Source: Actinotignum timonense (GTDB lineage: Bacteria; Actinomycetota; Actinomycetes; Actinomycetales; Actinomycetaceae). Taken from it: a stretch of 54,514 bases of DNA. The notes beneath the pieces were generated by a model, which made no database searches, was not told where the DNA came from, and saw only the letters and a program-made list of their open reading frames with translations. The DNA lies in assembly GCF_900155575.1 (NCBI RefSeq), contig NZ_LT706966.1:912677-967190 (forward strand), given 5' to 3'. This document shows positions 8,543 through 16,673 of this stretch, piece by piece (within the stretch, counting starts at the first letter, position 1; each line of letters begins with the position of its first letter). The position numbers were made by a program, and so were the translations under genes.

Positions 8543-9652
8543 GTGAGCGAAGCTGATAAGCACCGAGTCCCGCGCACCGCGCTCAAGGCCCTGGGTGCCG
8601 GCGTGGCAGCGGGGGCCGGGTGCCTGGGCTGGGCGCTGCACGAAGCACACCGCTACACTCTGCGCGAGCGGGTGCTGGTGCTGCCGCAAGTTGCGAGCAC
8701 GGCCGGTGAGCTGCGCATTCTCCACCTCTCGGATATGCACCTGCTGCGCCGCCACCGAGCCAAGCGGCAATTCTTGAGCGACCTGGCCGAGCGCTGCCGC
8801 CCGGATCTCGTAGTCCTGACGGGCGACCATCTGTCCGAAGCGCGCGCCGTCGGCCCTCTCCTTGAGGCGCTGGCGCCGCTCGCTGATATTCCGGGGCTTT
8901 TCGTGTACGGCTCGAATGATTATTTCGCGCCGGTGCTCAAGAATCCCTTGCGCTACGTGGCGCAGGGGCTCTTCCCGCCGCTCGCCGAGAAGGACGAACC
9001 GGATTTGCCCTGGGAGGAAATGACCGCCGGGCTGGAAGCTTTCGGCTGGATCGATCTCAATAATCGGCGGGCGCGGCTGCGCGCGGCGGCCTGGGACATC
9101 GACGCAGTCGGCATGGACGACCCCCATATCGGCCGGGCCCGGATGCCGCGGCCCGGCGAGGTTACCGATACCGCGGAAGGTGCCGCGGCTCGGGGTGAAA
9201 GCGCGAACACGGGCCGCGCGCCGCGCATGAACGCTGGGCGTGGGTATCTGCGTCTCGGCGTCGTTCACGCACCGTATTGCGCCGCTCTCAACGTCTTAAT
9301 GAACGACGGCGCAGCTCTGACGCTGGCCGGCCACACCCACGGAGGGCAGTTGGCGGTGCCCGGATTCGGCGCTTTGACCACGAATTGTGATCTCCCGTTG
9401 CGCTACGATTCCGGGCTTTTCGATTGGCCTTGTGGTGATGAGGTCGGTACTGGGCCGGGTGCGGGTGGCGCGGGTGCGGGAGGCGACCGGGCCGAGGAGC
9501 GCCTGCCCCTGCGCGGCGACGGCGTGCGCGTGCTGCGTGGTGGCATGGCGGTGAATGTGTCTGCGGGCCTGGGGACGTCGCCGTATACGCCGGTCAGGTT
9601 CCTCCGGCCACCCGAAGCGATTGTGCTGCGGGTGCGCGGTGGCGCGGAGTGA
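8543..9652 (+). CDS. Membrane-anchored metallophosphoesterase (Rv3683-like)
   Basis: This 369-residue calcineurin-like phosphoesterase starts at GTG 8543 behind AAGGAAGG. Residues about 15-35 form one hydrophobic segment. The metal-site motifs follow in order: DMH (LHLSDMHLLR), GDH, GSND in place of the usual GNHD, VHAPY and AGHTHGGQL. The GNHD to GSND change is shared by a known subgroup and keeps the Asn ligand. Two low-complexity Gly/Ala inserts (about 205-235 and 295-320) are peculiar to this copy. The substrate is unknown; YkuE-type relatives and the position next to a PBP suggest envelope lipid or nucleotide phosphate esters. Confidence 0.86.
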   Translation: MSEADKHRVPRTALKALGAGVAAGAGCLGWALHEAHRYTLRERVLVLPQVASTAGELRILHLSDMHLLRRHRAKRQFLSDLAERCRPDLVVLTGDHLSEARAVGPLLEALAPLADIPGLFVYGSNDYFAPVLKNPLRYVAQGLFPPLAEKDEPDLPWEEMTAGLEAFGWIDLNNRRARLRAAAWDIDAVGMDDPHIGRARMPRPGEVTDTAEGAAARGESANTGRAPRMNAGRGYLRLGVVHAPYCAALNVLMNDGAALTLAGHTHGGQLAVPGFGALTTNCDLPLRYDSGLFDWPCGDEVGTGPGAGGAGAGGDRAEERLPLRGDGVRVLRGGMAVNVSAGLGTSPYTPVRFLRPPEAIVLRVRGGAE

Positions 9653-9822
9653 GCGTGCTGATCGGGGAGGTGCTGGGCTGGGCTGCGGGGAAGTTCCCGC
9701 GGGGAAGGTGCCCCGCTGACCTGCGAGGCGCATAGCGCACTTGCCTGGTTGTACGCCAGATCACTAGATCGGATTTAGCTTTTTCCGCTGCGGAGGGCTA
9801 TTATTATTGAGTTGCCAAAGTA

Positions 9823-9899
<77 letters not shown>

Positions 9900-9907
9900 T
9901 GTGATGT

Positions 9908-9943
9908 CCCGCGTCATAGGTCCGCCTGTGACGCGGGATTTTC
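9908..9943 (+). terminator. Rho-independent terminator of tRNA-Pro
   Basis: Thirteen-base arms (9908-9920 and 9925-9937) pair with a single U-G wobble around the loop TCCG and are followed by ATTTTCT. It lies 9 bases after the tRNA and fits termination of that transcript. Confidence 0.9.
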
Positions 9944-10086
9944 TCATACCTCGGTGACGCTCACCGCGAAGCGATCCGGAGAATCCCCGTCACAAGAGCG
10001 ATTATCCGGGCTTACCTGGAAGAGCGACCTCAGGATGGCCGGGTGGGAGGCGTCCCGTGTTTTCCAATCCTTGTTTCGAATGATGG

Positions 10087-10461
10087 CTATGCGCAGAGTT
10101 GAGCTACGCGTTGGTATGAAATCCCCATAACTACACCAATGTCACGAAGAGAAAAACCTGCATCCCGTAACCGGGCAACCGCAAGCCGAGAAGCGTCTCG
10201 AGTTTCGTGTTCCGCCTGAACCAAACGGAGCGAAGCCTCCTTATATTTTTTAATATCCTCCGCGAATTCAGGCGTGTCAACGGTGACGTTAACGGCGAAA
10301 CTATCGAGAGAATCTCCCGTAATAAGCGCAGCGGCATCCTTAACCATTTCTTCGATCTGATCAAGGCGGCGCGCCTGCGTGCCGTATTCTTTTCCGTTAA
10401 GGGTAAATTCGGCGACCCACCAATTTCCGTCACGGGTAACCGTGGTATCTATTGTTGTCAC
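10087..10461 (-). CDS. HicB-like antitoxin
   Basis: The 124-residue protein is the likely antitoxin of a HicAB-type pair. The N-terminal half (DGNWWVAEF and following) fits the HicB partial RNase H-like fold. The C-terminus carries a helix-turn-helix (RLRDAGFSLRDIGVVMGISYQRVAQL), which would bind the operator. Its ATG overlaps the stop of the HicA-like gene by four bases (10458-10461), a translationally coupled arrangement with toxin first, as is common for hicAB. Base composition is lower in GC than the flanking core genes, consistent with an acquired module. Confidence 0.75.
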   Translation of the reverse strand: MTTIDTTVTRDGNWWVAEFTLNGKEYGTQARRLDQIEEMVKDAAALITGDSLDSFAVNVTVDTPEFAEDIKKYKEASLRLVQAEHETRDASRLAVARLRDAGFSLRDIGVVMGISYQRVAQLCA

Positions 10462-10643
10462 TTCTTGCTCCTTTCGAGAATCTTACGAGCGAGCCTTTCG
10501 GAAATTTCACGATGGCGGGGAATTGGTTCGACCCAGTCCCCGATCTGTGCCCGGGTGTGGTTCCCTCCTTCGGTGAGGATTAGTTCCTCGCCTTTGGCTT
10601 TCGCTACCTTTCGTAGCTCGTTGAGTAAATCTCTGCGCTTCAT
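10458..10643 (-). CDS. HicA-like mRNA interferase toxin
   Basis: The 61-residue protein fits HicA: a short double-stranded RNA-binding fold with the N-terminal MKRRDLLNELRK helix, then TEGGNH carrying the expected catalytic His29, and a C-terminal PIPRHREISERLARKIL stretch that matches the usual VPRHxEL motif. In this family the His cleaves mRNA ribosome-independently. It is the first gene of the pair and sits 8 bp downstream of a long inverted repeat that probably serves as operator. The assignment rests on motifs, length and gene pairing. Confidence 0.72.
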   Translation of the reverse strand: MKRRDLLNELRKVAKAKGEELILTEGGNHTRAQIGDWVEPIPRHREISERLARKILERSKK

Positions 10644-10651
10644 AAGCGTAG

Positions 10652-10689
10652 TCTACCCCTCTCGACTAATTCAAGTCTAGGGGGGTAGA
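10652..10689. promoter_or_regulatory. Inverted-repeat operator upstream of hicAB
   Basis: Two 16-base arms (10652-10667 and 10674-10689) match at 14 of 16 positions around the 6-base centre AATTCA. The outer arm TCTACCCC/GGGGTAGA is perfect. It lies immediately upstream of the HicA start, where an autoregulating HicB complex would bind. On the minus strand TTGAAT inside the repeat could serve as a -35 element. Confidence 0.6.
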
Positions 10690-11094
10690 TATTGTATTGT
10701 GTGTGGCTGCTAGAGTAGCGCCGTCGCCCTAGCTGCGCCGTCGTACCAGGACGCGAGGAAACAGAGGCTGCAGGCCCGCGAGTGCGGGCGGGGCCTGGAT
10801 CTGGCCCGGAACCGTATGAACAGGGTTGGCAAACGAAGTGCGAGGGAGGGCACCGTTCACGACCGTTTTCGTGCCTTTAACGTGCACTGTGGCGTCTACG
10901 CGGCCCGGAACGCACACTGCGTGCTCTGCCCACCTTGTGGCTGTGGTGCGCGGCAGCATGGATGCAAAGAGTTATCCGTCAACGCATGTCACGCCATGAA
11001 TGTCAAGGAAGCAAGTCCATTGGGGTGCGTGAGCTCAATAAGGTCAACTTTTCATTGGTATGGCAAGGAAAAGTCCGGGTATAAGACCCACCAT
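10690..11094. other. Gene-free spacer between hicAB and the IS element
   Basis: No convincing gene is visible. The stretch contains one copy of the 16-mer AGCTGCGCCGTCGTAC (10731-10746). A partial echo of the IS end sequence (CCATTGGGGTGCG, around 11018-11030) lies about 74 bp before the true left end. Confidence 0.6.
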
Positions 11095-12580
11095 TGGGGC
11101 TGCGGACTGTTTATTGGACATTATCGCTTAAAACCGCTTGACGATGCTCCACAATCGTTAAACCATCGAACTTCAAGGTAATACGCTTCTGGTTATAGAA
11201 GAACATATACTCGTCTATCGCCTCGCATAACTCATCGGTTGTAGCCCACTTCTTCCCGTGATAAATCTCGGTTTTCATCCGCCCGAAAAACCCCTCACAA
11301 GCAGAATTATCCGGACTACACCCCTTCTTCGACATCGACCGCGTCAACCCGTAACGCCGCGTAAGCTCAATCCAGGACACAGACCGGTAGTGGACTCCCC
11401 GATCCGAATGGATCACGAGTGGATGCTCACTCTGGCCGGCTTGTAGCTCGTTTAGACGCTGGTGCGGGAGGGTTGCCAGGGCGTTTTCAAGGGAGGAATC
11501 AGCCAACACTGAGGTTGGGTGTAATCCCCTCGTATACGCCACGACTTTCCCGTCATAACAGTCAATAATCGGGGAGAGATAAACCTTCCCGTTAGCTGCG
11601 TGGAACTCGCTGATATCCGTGAGCCAAAGCCGTCCGGGCTCATCAGCGTGGAAGTCACGCTCGACTAGGTTTTCCGGTGCCGGGCTGATCTCCCCGCCGT
11701 AACTAGAGTACTTCCGGCGTGCTTTGGCATACCTGACCGGGATTTCCTCTTCCCGCATCAAGCGCTGGATGACTTTCTCCGAGACCACATACCCAAGCTT
11801 TCTAAGCGCTAAACGGATACGCCGATACCCATACGTATACAAGCCCTCGCGCGCGATCTGAGCGATCAACTCACGCAAGCGAGCATGCTTGTCAGGCCGC
11901 TCTAGCTGTTTAGCGGTGTAATAGTACGAGCTTGCCGGCAAATCCAAGGTATCTAAGACCATGGCTAGCGGCGTGGTAGAGCGTAGCTGGTTAGCTACCC
12001 GTGTTTTCTCTACCGCTTCACTGCGCCCGCCTGTGCGGGCTTTTCCTTTTTTTGCTAGCTCGAGCTGGGCTTTCAAGACGCGTTTCTGCACGATTAAATC
12101 GGCTACAAGAGCACGTAATTCTTCCGGGTCTTGGGGTAGCTGGGCTTCCAGTTGGTGGCGGGTTTTCGCTTTGATCTGGTCGCATTCTTTCTCGTTCATG
12201 AGTCCTAGACTGCCTTCCGCATCCCACTTTTTAACCCAAGCATAGATGTTTGTGCAGTTCACGATTCCTAGATCCTGGGCGATAGTGTAGGCGTTTTCCC
12301 CGCTGCGGAATCGCTTGCAGGCAGTTACTTTCACGTCCGTTGATATTTTCTGGTTAGGGGCGTGTTTCTTCGGTTTTCTCTGCTCTGGTTTCTCGTTGCT
12401 ATTCCGGATCCATTTGTAGAGCGTGTCTCGGCCTGGGTAGCCCAGTTTACGGACTGTGGCGGTTACCGATTGCGTGCGTTGGTAGGTGGTGAGGGCTTTA
12501 CGGATCTGCTCTCTCGTGTACGTACGCTTACTCATTGAACGTTCTCCTTAAAAATCTCTAGGAAACCGTCCGCACCCCCA
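11095..12580 (-). mobile_element. IS3-family insertion sequence, apparently complete
   Basis: The element is about 1486 bp with imperfect terminal inverted repeats. The left end reads TGGGGCTGCGGACTGTTT (from 11095). The right end, read on the minus strand from 12580, is TGGGGGTGCGGACGGTTT, giving 16 of 18 matches and TG/CA termini as expected for IS3. One long transposase gene fills it. No target duplication is obvious (left flank CAT, right flank TTT), so it may be old, or one end may have been rearranged after insertion. Confidence 0.82.
11111..12535 (-). CDS. IS3-family transposase, single-frame
   Basis: The 474-residue transposase is encoded in one uninterrupted frame, whereas most IS3 elements use two frames and a programmed -1 shift. 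The N-terminus has two helix-turn-helix units (residues about 1-50 and 60-115). A charged leucine-rich segment follows near 150-180, then an HTH_21-like region (RRIRLALRKLGYVVSEKVIQRLM). The rve-type catalytic core carries the DDE triad in LTDISEF, HSDRGVHY and PDNSACEGFFGRMKTE. All catalytic residues and both ends are intact, so it could be active. It shares no operon with its neighbours. Confidence 0.93.
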   Translation of the reverse strand: MSKRTYTREQIRKALTTYQRTQSVTATVRKLGYPGRDTLYKWIRNSNEKPEQRKPKKHAPNQKISTDVKVTACKRFRSGENAYTIAQDLGIVNCTNIYAWVKKWDAEGSLGLMNEKECDQIKAKTRHQLEAQLPQDPEELRALVADLIVQKRVLKAQLELAKKGKARTGGRSEAVEKTRVANQLRSTTPLAMVLDTLDLPASSYYYTAKQLERPDKHARLRELIAQIAREGLYTYGYRRIRLALRKLGYVVSEKVIQRLMREEEIPVRYAKARRKYSSYGGEISPAPENLVERDFHADEPGRLWLTDISEFHAANGKVYLSPIIDCYDGKVVAYTRGLHPTSVLADSSLENALATLPHQRLNELQAGQSEHPLVIHSDRGVHYRSVSWIELTRRYGLTRSMSKKGCSPDNSACEGFFGRMKTEIYHGKKWATTDELCEAIDEYMFFYNQKRITLKFDGLTIVEHRQAVLSDNVQ

Positions 12581-13110
12581 TTTGTCTATTAGCCCAACAC
12601 TCCCGCCGCCCGGTAAAGAAGCGGGTTTTGGTTGCGTGCGAAGGCTCAACAGTGGGCCTGCAACAGGGTGCAAATCCACGCACCATTTTGGCCTGATTTC
12701 TGCTCTGGGCTTGCACTACGCGACCGTGATGGTTACCAATTTGCATCCTGTGGCATTCCTTCGGCGCTCAGCTTTTCCGGTCTGCGGAGGCGGGGCTGGG
12801 TGTTTTTCCGGGGTGTACTGCAGATGTTGTACATGCGAAGTACAGCTCCGACAACACATGCCCCCCTCCCCAGGTGCTGGTGTGATTGTTGAGGTTCATG
12901 ATGGCCGATAGCTGCGCCGTCGTACTAAAAGCACTGCGCTGCAATGCGCGGAACGGCACGGAAACGCGGCTGCGGCGTCGCCCCAGCTGCGCCGTCGTAC
13001 CAAACCGTAAGGAAACGGGCCCGGAAGGCACGCGAACGCGGGCGGTCGGAACCCTGGACAGGGCCCAGCCACCCGCGTCACGCGTTAAACGTGAGTATAA
13101 AACGTAGAGA
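12581..13110. other. Gene-free spacer between IS element and crp
   Basis: No supported gene is seen in these 530 bases. The short frames here have no ribosome binding site and no family resemblance. Two exact copies of the 16-mer AGCTGCGCCGTCGTAC lie at 12910-12925 and 12985-13000, and short inverted repeats around 12820-12870 (TGTTGT...ACAACA) are the only other structure. Confidence 0.6.
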
Positions 13111-13788
13111 CTAGTGGGCGCGGCGCTGCAAGCGGCCAATCTCCAGGAGCAGCACGGCGCGACCTTCGAGCCGAATCCACCCGCGGGAAACAAAATCAGC
13201 CAGAGACTTATTGACCGTTTCACGCGAGGCACCCACGAGGTGCGCGAGCTCTTCCTGCGTGAGGTCGTGCGCCACGTACACGCCTTCGGGGGTGCGCTCG
13301 CCGAAACGATTGGCCAGGTCGAGCAGCGCCTTCGCCACGCGGCCGGGAACGTCCGAGAACACCAGGTCGGCAAGATTCTCATTGGTATTGCGCAGGCGAC
13401 GCGCCATTTCACGGAGCATCGACATGGCCAGCGCGGGGTGCTCCTCGATAAAATTCTTCATATCGCGATGCGCGAGGGAAAGCAGATGCGTCGGCGCAAT
13501 AGCGGTGACGGTGGAGGAACGAGCCCCCAGGTCAAAGAGCGAAAGTTCACCGATGATTTCCCCGGGTCCGAGAACGGCGAGCAGATTTTCGCGCCCGTCG
13601 TCGGACGTGTGACTGAGCTTCACCTTGCCGTCGGTGACGATGTAAAGGCGATCACCCTGGTCGCCTTCGTGGAAAAGGGATTCGCCCCGCTTGAGGGACG
13701 TATCGCTCATCATCGCGCCGAGAGCGGCGAGACTTTCCTCATCCATGTCCTTGAAAAGGGGCACGGTTCGTAAAACGCTGGTATCCAT
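13111..13788 (-). CDS. Crp/Fnr-family regulator (GlxR/Crp-like)
   Basis: The 225-residue cAMP-receptor type transcription factor has an N-terminal cyclic nucleotide-binding domain (GESLFHEGDQGDRLYIV...GKVKL, then GPGEIIGELSLFDLGARSSTV). A dimer helix and a winged helix-turn-helix (LTQEELAHLVGASRETVNKSLADF) follow. Similarity to mycobacterial Crp and corynebacterial GlxR extends over the whole length (DVPGRVAKALLDLANRFG, RGWIRLEGRAVLL). The start at 13788 is preferred over the longer frame because it has GGAAGG six bases upstream and matches the family N-terminus. It is probably a global regulator of carbon metabolism; a possible target site is noted at 32491. Confidence 0.92.
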   Translation of the reverse strand: MDTSVLRTVPLFKDMDEESLAALGAMMSDTSLKRGESLFHEGDQGDRLYIVTDGKVKLSHTSDDGRENLLAVLGPGEIIGELSLFDLGARSSTVTAIAPTHLLSLAHRDMKNFIEEHPALAMSMLREMARRLRNTNENLADLVFSDVPGRVAKALLDLANRFGERTPEGVYVAHDLTQEELAHLVGASRETVNKSLADFVSRGWIRLEGRAVLLLEIGRLQRRAH

Positions 13789-13868
13789 CTCTAGCCTTCC
13801 TCCGATGTACTCAGAATATTCCTGAAGTAGTCTCATGTCACATTTTGCCATTATTCACGGAAAATGTC

Positions 13869-14804
13869 TCATACCCGGGCCGAGCGCTCGAGTTGGGAAA
13901 GGAAATCCAGCACGATATTAGTGAATTCGCGCGGGGATTCTTCCGGGATGAAATGCCCGGCGCCCGGCACGGCAATGAGCCGGTAGGAGCCGGTGGCGAA
14001 GGACCGATCATCAGCCCAGGCCCGCTCATTAATCATGCGGTCGGCCAGGCCGCGCACCGCCCACACCGGCACATCCACGGGAGTGGAGAGGATATCGCGC
14101 CAGGCTTTGCCGGAGGGGCGGCGCCGCCAGGTTGCGGTCCAGCGCAGTTGTTCGACGGCGCTCGCCGCGGCCTCCGGGAGCCGCATGGCAGCGGCGTACT
14201 GTTCGGCTTCGTCCGCGGCGCCGTGGCTGTGCGGGGCGGACCATTCCAGGAGCAGCCGGCGCATATTTCGCGTATCCCCGAGTGCACGCGGGGAACGATT
14301 CCCCAGCCGTGAGGTGAGTAAACCGAGCAGGCCGCGCGGGCGAATCCCGCGTCCGAAATGCCGCAGCCCGAGCGGGTGCGGGCTGGCTACCGTCACGAGC
14401 CCGGTAATAATATCGGGGGCCATGGCCGCCGCCGCCCACCCGAGCACGGCATTGGAGCCGGCGGCCACGATTACCGCCGAGCTCGCCCCCAGGGATTCGG
14501 TCAGCGAAATAAGGTCCTGGGCCAGTTCGGGCCCCGATTGCACCGACGGCGTTTTATCACTGCCGCCCACGCCCCGCAGATCCACGGCCGCGACTTCGTA
14601 ACCGGCCTGCGCCACCGGCTCGATCTGGTGGCGCCAGGCGTACCAGTACTCCGGGTAGCTGTGCACGAATAGCACCAGCGGGGTGCGGGTCGAGTGGCTC
14701 CCGGCATAGGCCAGGTGGAATTGCGCACCGTTCGCCGTCACGAGGCGATGCTCCCACGGTCCGGGGATCCATACGCAGGAATTATCGGCGGGAAGTGAGC
14801 TCAT
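13869..14804 (-). CDS. Alpha/beta hydrolase, epoxide hydrolase-like
   Basis: The 311-residue alpha/beta-hydrolase fold protein shows the oxyanion-hole motif FVHSYPEYWYAWRHQI (HSYPE in place of HGFPE). The canonical VDLRGVGGSDK strand follows, then a nucleophile elbow VAAGSNAVLG and a C-terminal PGAGHFIPEESPREF with the catalytic His. True epoxide hydrolases use Asp at the elbow (GHDWG). Here a Ser occupies that position, so an esterase or peptidase-type mechanism is more likely and the fold-level annotation is kept. It lies directly behind the Crp regulator start, on the same strand and upstream of it. A hydrolase of this type is also near crp in mycobacteria. Confidence 0.8.
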   Translation of the reverse strand: MSSLPADNSCVWIPGPWEHRLVTANGAQFHLAYAGSHSTRTPLVLFVHSYPEYWYAWRHQIEPVAQAGYEVAAVDLRGVGGSDKTPSVQSGPELAQDLISLTESLGASSAVIVAAGSNAVLGWAAAAMAPDIITGLVTVASPHPLGLRHFGRGIRPRGLLGLLTSRLGNRSPRALGDTRNMRRLLLEWSAPHSHGAADEAEQYAAAMRLPEAAASAVEQLRWTATWRRRPSGKAWRDILSTPVDVPVWAVRGLADRMINERAWADDRSFATGSYRLIAVPGAGHFIPEESPREFTNIVLDFLSQLERSARV

Positions 14805-14876
14805 ACGGTACCTTGTTACGCTCCGGTTTTTCTAGGTGCGGTTTTCTGCGCGCGGGCTTTTCGCGGCCCCGGCTTT

Positions 14877-16397
14877 TTATGCTTCGTCTTCGGGGAGGCG
14901 GTATTCACGCACCGTGAAAGCGCGGGCGCGCCGCGAACCGCGGGACCGCGCCCAGTGCGCCGCGAATCCGATGGCCGCCAGCACCGCACCCAGCAGCATA
15001 AACCCACCGAACGCAAGGTCGTAAGCGAAGTGGTGCACGATATTATCCGTGATCGGCTTGAATCCGCCGATAAGCGAATCCAGCCAGTGCACCCCGCGCA
15101 GCGCATATCCGGGAAGTACGAGCCCTGCGAGACCAGCAACTACCAGGAGACAGCCCCACAGCTGTGCGCCCAGGGAGGACAGCCCCGCGAGCAGCGCAAT
15201 AACCACGAGCAGCGCGACGCCTCCGGCCATTTCGATGAGTGCCGCCACATTAACCGGGGCGGTTTCCAGGGCGATCGGGCGAGCCAGGTGCAGGCGTGCC
15301 ACCGCGTCCGAGATGAGATACCAGGTCAGTGGGAGCAGCAGGAGCGTGACCGCCGCGACCCAGATATGGGTCCACACCCGGCCCTTGGGGGCATCCGGAA
15401 TCGGCTCCACTTCGGCGATATCCGCCCAGGTGCGCTGGTCTTCCAAGCTTTCCTCGCGCACGGCCGGGAAGACGGGGGCGTCGAAGCCCGCGGCGTGGGC
15501 GGCGGTAGGTGCCGCTGCCGGTTCCGCGCCGGGGTCGCCGAACTCGCCGGCCGGCGGGTAGAGCGCGGTTGCGGTCGCTTCCCCGGAGGCGTACGGGTCC
15601 GTGTTTGTGGTGGCGTAGGGATCGGCACCGGCGGAGGCGTAGGGATCAGTGTCCGTGGTGGTGCCGGTTTCCGGGCCGGCGGACGCTGCGGGAACGGTTG
15701 CGGTCACCCCGGCTGCCTGTGCCAGGTTCGCGTATTCGCGGTCCGGGGCGGAGCTTTCCGCCTGGTAGCCATCATCGAAAGCTCCGGCGGCCAGTGATTC
15801 AGATACGGAACGACGCCGCGGCGCGGCTGGCTCCGGGCTGGCTTCCTCCGGTGCGAGTGCCGCTGGCGTGGCGGGCTCGGAAGGCTCAGCCGAGGTGGCT
15901 TCAGCAGGAAGCGTGGCTTCGGTGGGCTCCGGAAGAGGCGTGGTTTCGGCGGGAGTAGTTGCCTCCGCGAAAGCGGTGGTTTCGGCGGGTTCCTCGCTGG
16001 TGGGCTGCGCGGCTTCGGCTTCTTCCGGAGCGGGCTGAGTCGAGGCGGGCTGCTCTGTTTCGGTGGTGGCGCCCTCGGGCTGGCCCGCGGTTTCGGGTTG
16101 GCCAGCGGCTTCAGGCTGGTCCGCGACTTCGCCTTCGGGTTCCTTCGTGGCGGCAACCACGGGCGCGGAATCACTCAAAGGGGCGGGCTCGCTAGCAACG
16201 TCCGCAGCGGGGTGAGCCGGCGGGAACGGAGCGGCGTCGTCGTTCGAAAAAACGGGGGCGGGAGCGGGAGGTTGGGTGGTGGGGAGGTAGGCGGTTTCTT
16301 GGTCCGCGAGATGGTCCTCGGCAATGGGCTCGAGAATATCGTCATCATCTAGTGGCCGGCGCGACGCGGTAGTGTACGGGTCATTTGGCGTAGACAT
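14877..16397 (-). CDS. Membrane protein with long acidic disordered N-terminus
   Basis: The 506-residue protein is not recognised. Residues about 1-335 are low-complexity and rich in Ala, Pro, Glu and Thr with many short TTPAE/PEP-like repeats, plus a tract with repeated D-P-Y-A-S/T units (about 245-275). The C-terminal 165 residues hold four hydrophobic segments: WVAAVTLLLLPLTWYLI, AALIEMAGGVALLVVIALLAG, WGCLLVVAGLAGLVLPGYAL and FGGFMLLGAVLAAIGFAAHW. A basic tail follows. The start at 16397 has GGGAGGA seven bases upstream. The layout, a long charged cytoplasmic arm on a small membrane anchor, resembles actinobacterial envelope accessory proteins. Confidence 0.75.
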   Translation of the reverse strand: MSTPNDPYTTASRRPLDDDDILEPIAEDHLADQETAYLPTTQPPAPAPVFSNDDAAPFPPAHPAADVASEPAPLSDSAPVVAATKEPEGEVADQPEAAGQPETAGQPEGATTETEQPASTQPAPEEAEAAQPTSEEPAETTAFAEATTPAETTPLPEPTEATLPAEATSAEPSEPATPAALAPEEASPEPAAPRRRSVSESLAAGAFDDGYQAESSAPDREYANLAQAAGVTATVPAASAGPETGTTTDTDPYASAGADPYATTNTDPYASGEATATALYPPAGEFGDPGAEPAAAPTAAHAAGFDAPVFPAVREESLEDQRTWADIAEVEPIPDAPKGRVWTHIWVAAVTLLLLPLTWYLISDAVARLHLARPIALETAPVNVAALIEMAGGVALLVVIALLAGLSSLGAQLWGCLLVVAGLAGLVLPGYALRGVHWLDSLIGGFKPITDNIVHHFAYDLAFGGFMLLGAVLAAIGFAAHWARSRGSRRARAFTVREYRLPEDEA

Positions 16398-16464
16398 GGG
16401 TCCTCCCTTGATAGTTCTTTCTCAAAGATATGCCAGAAATCACGCGGATGTGGAGAATTTCGGC

Positions 16465-16582
16465 GGTGTGCCATAAAGCGGGCGGCGTGTCACAAAGTGG
16501 GTGGTGTGGTGCCCGCCGGGGTGGATGGTGTGACGTAAGCCGGTGGTGTGACGGTAAGCCGGTGGTGTGATGTAGATCGGGC
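16465..16582. repeat. Six tandem 19-bp degenerate repeats
   Basis: Units beginning GGTGTG or a close variant start at 16465, 16484, 16503, 16523, 16545 and 16564, with lengths 19, 19, 20, 22, 19 and 19. A typical unit is GGTGTGACGGTAAGCCGGT (16545-16563). They fill the divergent spacer between the membrane protein and the tad operon, just upstream of a TTATCCACAG pair. They look like an array of protein-binding sites rather than coding sequence. Confidence 0.7.
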
Positions 16583-16586
16583 GCAC

Positions 16587-16660
16587 GTATCCACAGAACC
16601 GCTCGTGTAGGGGTTATCCACAGCGGCGCACAACCCGGCTGCGGAGGTGTGCGAGGCGCG
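16587..16660 (+). promoter_or_regulatory. TTATCCACAG element upstream of the first tad unit
   Basis: There are two box-like sequences, GTATCCACAG (16588-16597) and a perfect DnaA-type box TTATCCACA within GGTTATCCACAG (16612-16623). They are followed by CCGG-TGCGG and GTGC-AGGCGCGG blocks. The same arrangement recurs upstream of the pilin gene at 20551-20600 with identical spacing (12 of 12 plus 22 of 38 positions). It ends about 14 bases before the first tad start, so it is probably a shared promoter or regulator site. Confidence 0.6.
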
Positions 16661-16673
16661 GCAAGCTCGGGGT

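Larger units (their letters stand above)
10731..13000 (-). repeat. Three identical 16-mers flanking the IS element
   Basis: AGCTGCGCCGTCGTAC occurs at 10731-10746, 12910-12925 and 12985-13000. The entry spans the outermost copies, and the IS lies between the first and the other two. Its complement is found exactly inside tadC (20173-20188), with near copies at 5587, 9303 and 54387. Confidence 0.75.

Noticed and set aside
12582-12911. 109-codon frame after the IS element
   Set aside because: No ribosome site, odd composition, and it spans a dispersed repeat copy.
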